Of a stretch of DNA of 62,846 nucleotides, positions 50,471 to 59,749 are shown in pieces (the stretch's first letter is position 1; every line of letters begins with the position of its first letter). The position numbers and the translations under genes are program-made. The notes below the pieces were generated by a model. That model was not told where the DNA came from. It ran no database searches and worked only from the letters and a program-made list of their open reading frames with translations. This DNA comes from CAYJCL01 sp964370475. Its GTDB lineage: Bacteria; Bacillota_I; Bacilli_A; RF39; UBA660. The stretch lies in the NCBI GenBank assembly GCA_964370475.1, contig CAYJJI010000006.1, positions 1-62,846 of the forward strand, read 5' to 3'.

Positions 50471-51704
50471 CTAATGATCTATTATTATCTTTACGATAAT
50501 CTTTACTTTTAAAGAAATTTAAATACTCTTCTAAAGTAGTATCGATATTATAATTACTTATCCCACCATAATTTAATGAAGCAACCTCAAATTTAGAACC
50601 TTTTGCAAAAGATTCAACACTAAGTAAATAAGTATATAATAAATCCATACTATGTTCACTTATATACTTTAAACAACTTCCTTTTATACCTGTAACAGTA
50701 ACAATATTATTGTTATTTTCTATTCTAATACAACCATCACTAAATTGAAAAAATAAAACAAACTTCTTCTCATTGTTATTTTTCAAAAATAACAATCTAT
50801 CATAATCTATTATAATATTATTCCCATCAACTGCTAAAGCCTTTTTAGCATTAACTCCTACAGCTAATAAAGTATCAATAGAAACAGGAATAAGTTCATC
50901 TTGTAATAAATTTTCATCTTCATCATTAATCGCCTTAAAATAATACTTACATAATTTAGCACTATAAGTTTGCTTATTCTTCAAAAAACAAAAAGTATAA
51001 TTAGATAAATTCTTATTATCAATTTCTAAATTTTTCGAAAAAGCATCTTTAAATATACTTAATCTAGTTTTAATTGATTTGTCATTGATATTTTTAGCAT
51101 TTCTATTAACAAAATAATTAACAACATCGTTACCTATAGAATATTTAACATCTTTAGTATCCATAACTGCCAAATCAGAAATAAATATATTTAACTCTTC
51201 CAAAGAAATACTCACAAAAAAACCTTCTTTATCAACTACATCATAAGTTCCTTTATTATTCTTAATTAAAGAAAAAGAACCATCTTTAAAACAATATCTA
51301 TTCTTTTTATCTTTAAGATTATTTTCATTTTTAAGAGTAGTATCAAATTCTTTAACAATATCATCAACATTAGCATTTTTATTAATAGATTCATTATCTT
51401 CTTTCGGTAAAATAATATATCTATTATCAAGTTTATTAATAATATCATCTATTATTAAAGAATTATTATAATAATAAAGCATTCCCAATATTAAATTTAA
51501 ATAAGGAATATATCTATAAATACTATTACCACATCCGTAAGTTTCACTTAATAATAAACTTCTAAAAGAACCAAATCTCTTAGCATTCAACTTATAACCT
51601 CTAAAATATATTTCTTTGATTATATTATTATAAGTATTTTCTCTTAAAAAATCAGTAACTAACTGCGAAAATAAAACACTCATAACGATTAATAAAATTT
51701 CCAT
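50463..51704 (-). CDS. Membrane-anchored protein of a three-gene paralogous set (gene 1)
   Basis: A 413-residue protein with a membrane helix (about 2-17), then YGCGNSIYRYIPYLNLILGM (about 55-74), parallel to gene 2. A long Asn/Lys/Asp-rich part contains DVVDKEGFFVSISLEEL, VVNYFVNRNAKN and FVLFFQFSDGCIRIENNN (about 325-342). All align in order with gene 2. The start is supported by GAGGTGGGTT just before ATG 51704. Local duplication is the simplest origin. No family I recognise. Confidence 0.76.
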   Translation of the reverse strand: MEILLIVMSVLFSQLVTDFLRENTYNNIIKEIYFRGYKLNAKRFGSFRSLLLSETYGCGNSIYRYIPYLNLILGMLYYYNNSLIIDDIINKLDNRYIILPKEDNESINKNANVDDIVKEFDTTLKNENNLKDKKNRYCFKDGSFSLIKNNKGTYDVVDKEGFFVSISLEELNIFISDLAVMDTKDVKYSIGNDVVNYFVNRNAKNINDKSIKTRLSIFKDAFSKNLEIDNKNLSNYTFCFLKNKQTYSAKLCKYYFKAINDEDENLLQDELIPVSIDTLLAVGVNAKKALAVDGNNIIIDYDRLLFLKNNNEKKFVLFFQFSDGCIRIENNNNIVTVTGIKGSCLKYISEHSMDLLYTYLLSVESFAKGSKFEVASLNYGGISNYNIDTTLEEYLNFFKSKDYRKDNNRSLDK

Positions 51705-51751
51705 AACCCACCTCAATAAAAAATATAATATATCCTAACTTATAATAAGTC

Positions 51752-51784
51752 AATAAAAAAGCAAGTTATTCATAAACAACTTGC
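51752..51784 (-). terminator. Terminator of the 51766 gene
   Basis: Stem GCAAGTT (51761-51767) / AACTTGC (51778-51784), 10-base loop, minus-strand T-run. It includes the stop codon. Confidence 0.75.
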
Positions 51785-53007
51785 CATGTATTTTTATTAA
51801 ATATATAAGTATCTTCAACTCTTCCAGTAGAAGATAAAGTTTCAATAATAAAATTATCATTAAAATAACTAACTTGATAAGCACTTCTATTATCATAATC
51901 AAGAATGTCAAAATCCAATCTTATAGCTTCGCTTAAATAATCTTTACCATCTTGATCTTTAATATATAAATTACGATCATCATCAATTAAGAAAAACTTA
52001 TCATTATGAAATTGTATATCACTATAATCAACATCAAATAATTCATAATCAGATTCATCTAGAACATTATACGTTTTAGGTAAATCTTCTATTTTAACAC
52101 CTTCTAATATTTGATAATCAGTAAGAACAATAGGTACCAAATACTTCATATATAAAGAATCATTAATTCTATAAGCATCCATCAATTCTTCTTCAGAAGA
52201 ATATAACGCTTCATTAGTATCTAAATCCTTAATCATAAAATATTTACTTTTCATAACATAAGTATCAGATTGTTCATTGTATCTTATAATATCAAAATTA
52301 GGAGCAGCAATATCAACAATTTCATCACTTAAATAAATGACACCATATTTACCTAATTTATCTACAATAATGAACTCTCCATCGTTTCCAAGTCCTTTAC
52401 CTGTATCACTAACTGAAGAATGTGCAATATCAGAAATCTCATACACTATTTCTTTTTTATTAATATCTACTATATACACAACATCACGATCATCATATTC
52501 TTCTTTAATGAATACATAATTATTGAATCGTTCCATTTCTAATCCGCCATTTATAGATTCGGCTATTTCACAATCACCTATATTAATACATTTATAAGTA
52601 AATAAAATATCATCATCTTCATCAAAATAAAATATTACACTATTAACCATATCTTCACGATCTGGATTATTAGGTACATTATGTTCTACCAATTCCGGAT
52701 AATTATGGGTAATTTCATAATCAGTTATTTCATCCCAAAATGGAACGAATTCCACTTTGGTAGCCACTTCACGTTCATAAGAACGATATATATATCCTAA
52801 ACTAACATACTCAAATACTCTACCGTCTTCATAATCATAAGTATGAGTAGAAACAGTTATGATTGGCGGCAAATCCATCGTAAAACGAATATAATTAACA
52901 AGTAATAAAATACCCCATAACAACACCATAACAACAAATGAAATTTCAAGTATTTTAATAGTTATTTTTTTATAATCTTTTGGTTCTCTTCTTTTTTCTT
53001 CAAACAT
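51766..53007 (-). CDS. Membrane-anchored beta-repeat surface protein, 413 aa
   Basis: A basic cytoplasmic start of about 15 residues, one membrane helix (about 20-41), then a large acidic outward domain of regular short strands with many Tyr, Asp and aromatic pairs. The blocks FIIVDKLGKYGVIYLSDEIV (about 203-222) and similar turns (KDGKDYLSEAI) resemble WG-type or propeller-like repeats (GKYGVI). Two Cys (CINIGDC) lie near residue 150. No catalytic motif seen. It stands between dtd and the three-gene paralogous set. Confidence 0.76.
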   Translation of the reverse strand: MFEEKRREPKDYKKITIKILEISFVVMVLLWGILLLVNYIRFTMDLPPIITVSTHTYDYEDGRVFEYVSLGYIYRSYEREVATKVEFVPFWDEITDYEITHNYPELVEHNVPNNPDREDMVNSVIFYFDEDDDILFTYKCINIGDCEIAESINGGLEMERFNNYVFIKEEYDDRDVVYIVDINKKEIVYEISDIAHSSVSDTGKGLGNDGEFIIVDKLGKYGVIYLSDEIVDIAAPNFDIIRYNEQSDTYVMKSKYFMIKDLDTNEALYSSEEELMDAYRINDSLYMKYLVPIVLTDYQILEGVKIEDLPKTYNVLDESDYELFDVDYSDIQFHNDKFFLIDDDRNLYIKDQDGKDYLSEAIRLDFDILDYDNRSAYQVSYFNDNFIIETLSSTGRVEDTYIFNKNTWQVVYE

Positions 53008-53036
53008 ATTATCACCTTACTTAATATTACCACAAA

Positions 53037-53480
53037 CTATTTTAAATTGGAATCAATTAAAATAGTTATTGGACCATCATTTGATATATTTACCATCATA
53101 TCAGCCCCAAAAATCCCTGTCTCAACCATAACTTTTTCTTTTAATTTTAAATTAAATAAATCATACAACTCTAAAGCTTTATCCGGTTTCATAGCTTTAA
53201 TATAACTAGGTCTATTACCCTTAGATGTATCAGCATATAAAGTAAACTGACTAATCGATAATATACTTCCACCCATATCTAAAATACTCTTATTCATTAC
53301 TCCAGCATCATCATTAAATATTCTTAAGTTAACAACTTTGTTAATAATATAATCTATATCTTTAATATCATCACCATCAGTAAATCCAACTAATAATACT
53401 AAACCCTTTTCAATACTTCCAACAATATCACCATTAACAGCTACACTACTGGATAAACTTCGCTGTACTACAACTCTCAT
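53037..53480 (-). CDS. dtd: D-aminoacyl-tRNA deacylase
   Basis: Removes D-amino acids and glycine mischarged to tRNA. The 147 residues start MRVVVQRSLSSSVAVNG. They hold the catalytic motifs SQFTLYAD (about 77-84, with the usual Thr) and NDGPITI (about 133-139, where NxGPVT/I is the family form). Length is normal. It overlaps rel by 4 bases (ATGA), as in Bacillus, where relA and dtd are adjacent. Confidence 0.96.
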   Translation of the reverse strand: MRVVVQRSLSSSVAVNGDIVGSIEKGLVLLVGFTDGDDIKDIDYIINKVVNLRIFNDDAGVMNKSILDMGGSILSISQFTLYADTSKGNRPSYIKAMKPDKALELYDLFNLKLKEKVMVETGIFGADMMVNISNDGPITILIDSNLK

Positions 53481-55633
53481 CGATTAATTCTCCTTACATC
53501 AACAATAAAACTTTCTTGTTGCAAACTAAGAATAAAAGAATTCAATTTATCTAATCCATTAATCTTAATACAAAAATTATATATAGTTTTATAATCAACT
53601 ACTCTAGTAGAAAAACTATCAATATGAATATTTTTTACCGTAGCTTTATTAAGTATCTCCATCAAATAATTCTTATCACTATAAACTTCTACTTCTATGC
53701 ACGCTGTATAATCAGCATCTACATTTCCATTCCATACTACATCAATAATTCTATCATTACAAGAAGATATATTTTTACAATTTTTATGATGAACACTAAC
53801 TCCTTGACCTTTAGTCACATACCCAACAATAGGATCCCCTAAAACAGGATTACAACAATTAGCCAAAGTAACTAAAATGTCATCAGTACCAGCAACACTT
53901 ACAATATTCTTTGCGTTATTCTTACTTCTATTAACATTATTCATTTTATCAAGAAAAATATCATGAACACTTTTCTTATCTTCAAAAATAACATTAATAA
54001 TATATACTGCAGTAAACCTTAAAGAACCAACAGATAAATATAAATCATCTAAATCATTTAATTTAAGATCTTTAACTACTTTAGAAATATTATCATCACT
54101 TAAAACATCACTAATAGTTAACTTCTGTCTTCTAATTTCTTTTTCTAATAACTCTTTACCTTTTAATATATACATCTCTTTATCAATTTTACTAAAATAA
54201 GATTTAATCTTATTCTTAGCTTGCGTAGTTCTAACAAATTTTAACCATTCCTTATTAGGAGTACCATTAGAAGAAGTATTAATTTTTATAACATCTCCAT
54301 CTTGCAAAGAATAACTAAGAGGAACTATAGCATCATTAACAATAGCACCAATAGTAGAATCCCCAACCTTAGAATGTATTCTATAAGCAAAATCTATAGG
54401 AGTACTATTCTTAGGTAACTCCACAACATCTCCTTTAGGAGTAAAACAATATATAAAGTCATTTAATAATTCATTATGTAAATTATCAGCAAATTCTGCA
54501 TCTGATTCATTTTCATTATGAACTTCAATAATATTACGATACATTTCTAGTTTTTGATCCATCATACTTTTAGTAGTAGCAGAAGATTTTTCTTTATAAG
54601 ACCAATGAGAAGCAATTCCTTTTTCAGCAATTTCATCCATCTCATAAGTTCTTAACTGAATCTCAAACAAATTACCCTCAACACCAAAAATCGTCGTATG
54701 TAAACTTTGATACATATTAGATTTAGGCATAGCTATATAATCTTTAAACCTTTTAGGCATAGGTCTAAATCTAGAATGAATCAAACCTACAGCTAAATAA
54801 CAATCACTTTCTTTCTCTAAATAAACTCTTAAAGCTAAAACATCATATATATCACTAAACTTTTTACCTTTATCCAATTTATTATAAATACTGTGAACAC
54901 TCTTAACTCTACCTTTAATAGAAAATTTAATATCATGATCATCTAATATATCACTAATACTTTCTTTCATCTTTAATAATAATAAATCTAACTCTTCACG
55001 AGTATTATCTAATTTATCTAATATATCTTGATATATATCAGGTTTTAAATATCTCAAACATAAATCTTCAAGTTCACTCTTAATAGAATTAATACCTAAT
55101 CTATGAGCAATAGGGATTAATACATCAGTAGTTTCACGAGCCTTATGTTTTTGTTCTTCTTCATCCAAAGCCCAAACAGTTCGCATATTATGCAATCTAT
55201 CTGCTAATTTAATAAATAAAACTCTAACATCCTCGCTAAGACCAACTAATATTTTTCTTAAATTATGAGTTGTAGCTTGTTTATTATCAGAAAGTTCCAA
55301 TCTATTAATTTTACTAATACTCTTAACAATTTTGGCAATTTCCTCAGAAAAATTATCAACTATTTCATCATATACTGTATCAGTATGGTTCAAAGTTTCA
55401 TGAAGCAAAGCTCCAATAATAGTAACATAATCAACATTTAATCCTGCTACAATATAAGCAACTGCAATAGGATGATATATATAATCTTCCCCACTTTTTC
55501 GCTTTTTACCTTTATATTTTATAACAGCAAACTCATAAGCCTTTTCTATCATAGCCCTTTCATCACTATTTAAAATATTTTTACAATACTTTTTCTTTAA
55601 CTCATCAAATTCAATAATTTTATGCTCTTTCAT
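53477..55633 (-). CDS. RelA/SpoT homologue with degenerate hydrolase site
   Basis: Long RSH enzyme for (p)ppGpp. The 718 residues have an N-terminal HD domain (about 45-195), a synthetase domain (about 235-345), TGS (about 400-460, YCFTPKGDVVELPKNSTPI) and a C-terminal ACT domain. The synthetase looks intact (GRVKSVHSIYNKL, RFKDYIAMPKSNMYQSLHTTI). The HD motif, normally HDxxEDT, reads HETLNHT at 78-84: D, E and D are replaced by E, N and H. KLADRLHNMRT remains. Hydrolysis is therefore probably lost or weak, and the protein would act as a synthetase. Confidence 0.93.
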   Translation of the reverse strand: MKEHKIIEFDELKKKYCKNILNSDERAMIEKAYEFAVIKYKGKKRKSGEDYIYHPIAVAYIVAGLNVDYVTIIGALLHETLNHTDTVYDEIVDNFSEEIAKIVKSISKINRLELSDNKQATTHNLRKILVGLSEDVRVLFIKLADRLHNMRTVWALDEEEQKHKARETTDVLIPIAHRLGINSIKSELEDLCLRYLKPDIYQDILDKLDNTREELDLLLLKMKESISDILDDHDIKFSIKGRVKSVHSIYNKLDKGKKFSDIYDVLALRVYLEKESDCYLAVGLIHSRFRPMPKRFKDYIAMPKSNMYQSLHTTIFGVEGNLFEIQLRTYEMDEIAEKGIASHWSYKEKSSATTKSMMDQKLEMYRNIIEVHNENESDAEFADNLHNELLNDFIYCFTPKGDVVELPKNSTPIDFAYRIHSKVGDSTIGAIVNDAIVPLSYSLQDGDVIKINTSSNGTPNKEWLKFVRTTQAKNKIKSYFSKIDKEMYILKGKELLEKEIRRQKLTISDVLSDDNISKVVKDLKLNDLDDLYLSVGSLRFTAVYIINVIFEDKKSVHDIFLDKMNNVNRSKNNAKNIVSVAGTDDILVTLANCCNPVLGDPIVGYVTKGQGVSVHHKNCKNISSCNDRIIDVVWNGNVDADYTACIEVEVYSDKNYLMEILNKATVKNIHIDSFSTRVVDYKTIYNFCIKINGLDKLNSFILSLQQESFIVDVRRINR

Positions 55634-55890
55634 GCTCGCTCCTTATCATTATTAATTCTTTTTAAAATAGCTTCCATCATTACAACATTATCAGTATGAA
55701 TGATATCATCCACTAAATCATAAACACTTAACTCATCACTATTAACCCATTTATAATTCTTTAAATAAGTATAAATATCTTTTTCTTTAATAAAAGAATA
55801 CCCATAACTATGTAATTCCACCATCTTAGTTTTTAAAACAGGGTCCAAATAATTATATAATTCATTTTCACTTTTAAATTGATTACTCAT
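55630..55890 (-). CDS. ComN-like post-transcriptional regulator (YrzD family)
   Basis: An 86-residue cytoplasmic protein matching the Post_transc_reg pattern: YLDPVLKTKMVELHSYGYSF, KEKDIYTYLKNYKW and YDLVDDIIHTDNVVMMEAI. In Bacillus ComN (YrzD) represses comER and influences minE-like targets post-transcriptionally, and lies between spoVB and secDF/relA. Here it sits directly between spoVB and rel, so synteny supports the call. It overlaps rel by 4 bases. AAGGAGTGAATA precedes the ATG. Confidence 0.82.
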   Translation of the reverse strand: MSNQFKSENELYNYLDPVLKTKMVELHSYGYSFIKEKDIYTYLKNYKWVNSDELSVYDLVDDIIHTDNVVMMEAILKRINNDKERA

Positions 55891-55964
55891 TATTCACTCC
55901 TTAAAATTATCATCTAGACATATATTTATTATATAACAAAAATAGAATATATAAAAGGAGTTTT

Positions 55965-57263
55965 ATGTTACAAAATAAATTTATAAAAAGTACAATAATA
56001 TTAATAGTAAGTGGATTTATAACTAAAATCCTAAGTATGATAATCAGAATTCTAATAACTAGAAACATCGGTCAAGAAGGAATAACACTTTATTCATTAC
56101 TAATGCCTACATATTCATTATTAATAGCAATCTCTATATTTTGTATGCCCCATGCTATAAGCAAATTAGTTGCAGAAAAGAAAACAAAAAATAAAATAAT
56201 ATTATCTAGTGCTTTAATAATTATAATAATTTTAAACTTAATTACTTGTCTACTAACTATATTTCTAAGCGAATTTATTGCAACAAACTTATTAAAAGAA
56301 CCTAGTCTTAAAATATTATTAATTATATGTAGTTTATCTCTACCTTTTATTTCAATATCAAGCATCATAAAAGGATATTTCTTTGGTATCCAAAACATGA
56401 TGCCAAATGCCATAAGTAATATTATAGAACAAATAATAAGAATAGTTCTAATTATTCTATTTCTACCCATAATAACAACACAAAGTGTTGTAAATGGCGT
56501 AATATTTGTTTTAATTTTAAACATTATATGTGAAATAATAAGTATAACTATTTTAATAAAATATCTTCCTAATAAAAAAATATTAAAGATATCACCAAAA
56601 AGAAACACAACCAAAGAAATACTCAGTATATCTTTACCAACAGTAACAGGAAAAATAGTCGGTAACATTGGATATTTCTTGGAACCCATAATTTTAACAA
56701 ATCTATTAATGTATTTAGGGTATTCCCACTCCTTTATTACAACAGAATACGGAATCTTTAATGCTTATAGTTTATCCCTCTTAATAATGCCATCATTCTT
56801 TATTAGCGCAATATCACAATCATTATTACCAGAAATAACTAAATACCTCGTCAAAAACAAAATAAACATGATGAAAAAAAGACTATTCCAAGCAATAGTC
56901 TTCACAATAATCTTATCAATAATATTTACATCATTAATTTATTTCTATCACGAATCAATTTTAATGTTATTATATAAAACAACAAAAGGATCAAATTATT
57001 TAAAAATATTAACACCATTCTTCTTTTTATTCTATTTAGAATCACCTTTATACAGTTTCTTACTTGCAATAGATAAGGTAAAAACATCAACATTAATAAG
57101 TATCTCAGGAGTAATAGTTAAATTAGTAAGTTTAACAATATTAATATTGTTAAACAAAGGAATATATTCATTAATATATGCCGAAATAATATGCATAATT
57201 TATGTGGTAATTTTTATTACACTAGTAATAAAAAAATACTTATCAAAAAAACAATCAATTTAA
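55965..57263 (+). CDS. spoVB: SpoVB/MurJ-like flippase (MOP superfamily)
   Basis: Polytopic exporter of the MOP family, with about 12-14 membrane helices in 432 residues. It carries the opening STIILIVSGFITKILSMIIRILITRNIGQEG, SLPFISISSIIKGYFFGIQNMMPNAISN, and ESPLYSFLLAIDKVKTSTL near the end. This is the SpoVB pattern (spore-cortex lipid II transport in Bacillus, about 518 residues). It is shorter, mainly toward the C terminus. Only one flippase of this kind is in the window, so a role in vegetative cell-wall synthesis cannot be excluded. Convergent with DUF421 (9-base overlap). Confidence 0.88.
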   Translation: MLQNKFIKSTIILIVSGFITKILSMIIRILITRNIGQEGITLYSLLMPTYSLLIAISIFCMPHAISKLVAEKKTKNKIILSSALIIIIILNLITCLLTIFLSEFIATNLLKEPSLKILLIICSLSLPFISISSIIKGYFFGIQNMMPNAISNIIEQIIRIVLIILFLPIITTQSVVNGVIFVLILNIICEIISITILIKYLPNKKILKISPKRNTTKEILSISLPTVTGKIVGNIGYFLEPIILTNLLMYLGYSHSFITTEYGIFNAYSLSLLIMPSFFISAISQSLLPEITKYLVKNKINMMKKRLFQAIVFTIILSIIFTSLIYFYHESILMLLYKTTKGSNYLKILTPFFFLFYLESPLYSFLLAIDKVKTSTLISISGVIVKLVSLTILILLNKGIYSLIYAEIICIIYVVIFITLVIKKYLSKKQSI

Positions 57264-57887
57264 CTCACTCCTTTTAATAACAAATAACTTTCTATTTCTA
57301 TAAAAAGCATAAAAAACATCATCAATTTTTAAATTTTTACGTAATATTAAATCAAGTAACCACTTTTTTGATCTACGCATTTCTCTTAATGTATTTTCTT
57401 GGACAACACCTTCTAAAACAACAGGCATTGGATAACTAGCATCACCCTTAGTAAAGATAGATAACTCACCAGTTAACTCCAAAATCGCATAATCAACTTC
57501 CTCTATTGATTTTATTCCCTTTTGTCTTAAAGCAAATAATAAATCATCCAAATTATATCTTTGTTTTAACATTTCTTGATAATTAATAACTCCATTATTA
57601 ATTATCAAAGATATTTTACCACCAAGCATCTTACGAACCTTTTTAGATTTAATCGATATAAAAGCCAAACCAACTTCTAAGATAACTAACGCAACAATTG
57701 GACCAATAGCATAAAAAACCGATGCATTCTCTTCACTGATACTTATTGCAACTAATTCAGCAATAAGCACAGTCACGATTAAATCTATAATCCCAAGTTG
57801 CCCAACTTCCCTCTTACCCATAATTCTGTATGCAAAAGCAACAAAAAAATAAAAAAATATCGTTTTTAAAATCATTTCTAAAATCAT
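57255..57887 (-). CDS. DUF421 (YetF/YrbG family) membrane protein
   Basis: A 210-residue protein with three N-terminal membrane helices (to about residue 75). The DUF421 domain has RIMGKREVGQLGIIDLIVTVLIAELVAI (about 21-48), INNGVINYQEMLKQRYNLDDLLFALRQKGIKSIEEVDYAILELTGELSIF (about 95-144). The family is frequent in spore formers, and YetF-type members associate with the forespore or membrane; the function is not well established. Its position beside TIGR04086 and spoVB matches Bacillus yrbG. Confidence 0.92.
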   Translation of the reverse strand: MILEMILKTIFFYFFVAFAYRIMGKREVGQLGIIDLIVTVLIAELVAISISEENASVFYAIGPIVALVILEVGLAFISIKSKKVRKMLGGKISLIINNGVINYQEMLKQRYNLDDLLFALRQKGIKSIEEVDYAILELTGELSIFTKGDASYPMPVVLEGVVQENTLREMRRSKKWLLDLILRKNLKIDDVFYAFYRNRKLFVIKRSELN

Positions 57888-57961
57888 ATAATCTCCTTAT
57901 AAATATAATGTACTAATACATATATTTTTAATCAATTACATATTAATTAGTGAGGTGTATT

Positions 57962-58333
57962 ATGAAAAATATTAAAAAACATGGAAAAAATATATTATAT
58001 TTTATGATAAGTATTTTAATTATCACAATAATTTTAAGTACAATTGATTATTTCACATCAATAACTACAAATCCATTAAATATATTAATTACTATATCAA
58101 TGATTATCATGTTCTTTATAATAGGAGTTAAAACAGGTAAAAAAGTAGAAAGTAAAGGATATATCCAAGGATTAAAAAAAGGTTCACTACTTATTTTACT
58201 ATTATACTTACTAAATATTATCTTTAATGGATTTACTATTTCATTAACAAGAATAACTTATTATCTACTATTAATCATTAGTTGTACTATAGGCTCAATG
58301 ATAGGTATAAATAAAAAAACAACTAATAATTAA
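57962..58333 (+). CDS. TIGR04086 family membrane protein (YrzE-like)
   Basis: A 123-residue protein with four membrane helices in two pairs. The family hallmark lies near 42-66: GVKTGKKVESKGYIQGLKKGSLL, then NIIFNGFTISLTRITYYLLLI and GSMIGINKK at the end. GTG 57950 is possible, but GAGGTGT before ATG 57962 is the better start. It sits between DUF421 and the tgt neighbour as yrzE does in Bacillus. Role unknown. Confidence 0.88.
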   Translation: MKNIKKHGKNILYFMISILIITIILSTIDYFTSITTNPLNILITISMIIMFFIIGVKTGKKVESKGYIQGLKKGSLLILLLYLLNIIFNGFTISLTRITYYLLLIISCTIGSMIGINKKTTNN

Positions 58334-58339
58334 TAGTTG
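58312..58339 (-). terminator. Terminator of the 58323 gene
   Basis: Stem CAACTA (58320-58325) / TAGTTG (58334-58339), minus-strand T7 run. It includes the stop codon and the end of the convergent gene. Confidence 0.72.
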
Positions 58340-58625
58340 CTTGATTATCTTTAATTGTAACACTTAATTTACTTAAGTGTTTTTTTGTATTAGGATCAAT
58401 TGCTTTATCAATATATTCTAATGTTTCTAATTCTTCAATTAAAACTTCACTATTACATTTCTTTTCATTAAAACATAATACAGCAGCTTCTTCAATTGAT
58501 TTATCAAAAACTAAATATACTCTATCTAAATGATTAGAATAAAGTTTAATGCCAGTAGCAATACAAATTACTCCAATAATTAATATTATTCCTCCAAAAA
58601 CAAAATACTTATTTAACTTCTCCAT
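58323..58625 (-). CDS. Small membrane-anchored protein downstream of tgt
   Basis: A 100-residue protein with one N-terminal membrane helix (about 9-27) and an outward domain with two Cys (CFNEKKC, about 50-56) that could form a disulfide. The C terminus has a strand-rich part (KLSVTIKDNQATINY). It holds the place where yajC follows tgt in many bacteria but lacks YajC features. It overlaps tgt by 17 bases, with a GGTGGTATTA site within tgt. Function unknown. Confidence 0.75.
   Translation of the reverse strand: MEKLNKYFVFGGIILIIGVICIATGIKLYSNHLDRVYLVFDKSIEEAAVLCFNEKKCNSEVLIEELETLEYIDKAIDPNTKKHLSKLSVTIKDNQATINY
58359..58386 (+). terminator. Plus-strand terminator after the TIGR04086 gene
   Basis: Stem AACACTTAA (58359-58367) / TTAAGTGTT (58373-58381), loop TTTAC, T7 run. 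It lies inside the opposite-strand 58323 gene. Confidence 0.75.
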
Positions 58626-59736
58626 TAATACCACCATAATAATCTCTCAAGAAATTATCTCTATACTCTAATATATTACCATCTTTTATCGCAACACGCA
58701 ATTCCTCAGTTAATTTAATTAAAAATCTTATATTATGAATAGATAATAATCTAGCACCAAAAGTTTCATTAGCAGTAATTAAATGTCTTATATAAGCTTT
58801 ACTATAATTACGACAAGCATAACAATCACAATCATCAGTTAATAAAGAAAAATCTTCTTTAAATTTAGCATTCTTAATATTAACTTTTCCATACTTAGAA
58901 TAAAAATGCCCATGTCTAGCTAGACGTGTTGGAGCAACACAATCAAAAATATCAATACCTCTCATAACATTTTCAATAATATCTATTGGATCTCCAACTC
59001 CCATTAAATATCTAACTTTATCTTCAGGTAAATACTTAGTAGAAAAATCAACCATTCTATACATAGTAGGTTTATCCTCACCAACAGAAGTTCCGCCAAC
59101 AGAATAACCATCAAAATCCATTTTAGTAAGTTCCTCGGCACAATACTTTCTTAAATCTTCATGATCTCCACCTTGAACAATACCAAATAAAGCTTGATTA
59201 GGATTATTATGAACATCTAACCCTCTTTTAGCCCATCTTAAAGTTCTTAAAACACTATTTTTAACATAATCATAAGTAGCTGGATATCCAATACATTCAT
59301 CAAAAGACATAGCTATATCACTATCCAATTTATTTTGAATTTCAATTGACTTTTCAGGAGTTAAAAACAAAGGAGCACCATTTAAATGATTCTTAAATTT
59401 AACACCTTCTTCACTTATATCTTTAGGTTTAGCCAAACTAAATACTTGAAAACCACCAGAGTCAGTTAATATAGGACCATCATAATTCATAAACTTATGT
59501 AATCCACCAGCTTTATTTACTATATCTTCACCTGGTCTTATCCATAGATGATAAGTATTAGATAAGATAATACCCGCATTTACCTCTTTAATCTCCTCAG
59601 GAGCCAATGTTTTAACAGTTGCTAAAGTACCAACTGGCATAAACATTGGCGTCTTATATTTAACACCATTATGCTCAATCTCTCCAAGTCTTGCTTTAGT
59701 TTTACTATCTGTATACAACAAATTATATTTTATCAT
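58609..59736 (-). CDS. tgt: tRNA-guanine transglycosylase
   Basis: Exchanges G34 of GUN-anticodon tRNAs for preQ1 in queuosine synthesis. The 375 residues hold MFMPVGTLATVKTL and ILTDSGGFQVFSL (general acid Asp, about 93). Next come FGIVQGGDHEDLRK, GVGDPIDIIE, FDCVAPTRLARHG (catalytic Asp) and the zinc site CDCYACRNYSKAYIRH. Length is typical. GAGGTGAAGTAA precedes the ATG. queA, usually adjacent, is 2 kb away here, separated by two unknown genes and an HAD gene. Confidence 0.97.
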   Translation of the reverse strand: MIKYNLLYTDSKTKARLGEIEHNGVKYKTPMFMPVGTLATVKTLAPEEIKEVNAGIILSNTYHLWIRPGEDIVNKAGGLHKFMNYDGPILTDSGGFQVFSLAKPKDISEEGVKFKNHLNGAPLFLTPEKSIEIQNKLDSDIAMSFDECIGYPATYDYVKNSVLRTLRWAKRGLDVHNNPNQALFGIVQGGDHEDLRKYCAEELTKMDFDGYSVGGTSVGEDKPTMYRMVDFSTKYLPEDKVRYLMGVGDPIDIIENVMRGIDIFDCVAPTRLARHGHFYSKYGKVNIKNAKFKEDFSLLTDDCDCYACRNYSKAYIRHLITANETFGARLLSIHNIRFLIKLTEELRVAIKDGNILEYRDNFLRDYYGGINGEVK

Positions 59737-59749
59737 TTACTTCACCTCA

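Noticed and set aside
53477..55633. Sequence error explaining the altered Rel HD motif
   Set aside because: The reading frame is intact across 718 codons, and several separate codons of the motif are changed without a frameshift. An error is unlikely, though not excluded.
56090..56689. Minus-strand ORF of 199 aa opposite spoVB
   Set aside because: Antisense shadow of a membrane protein, with no start signal and no domain.
58323..58625. YajC for the small membrane protein next to tgt
   Set aside because: Position fits yajC, but the sequence lacks the conserved core and has a Cys pair and different length and pattern.
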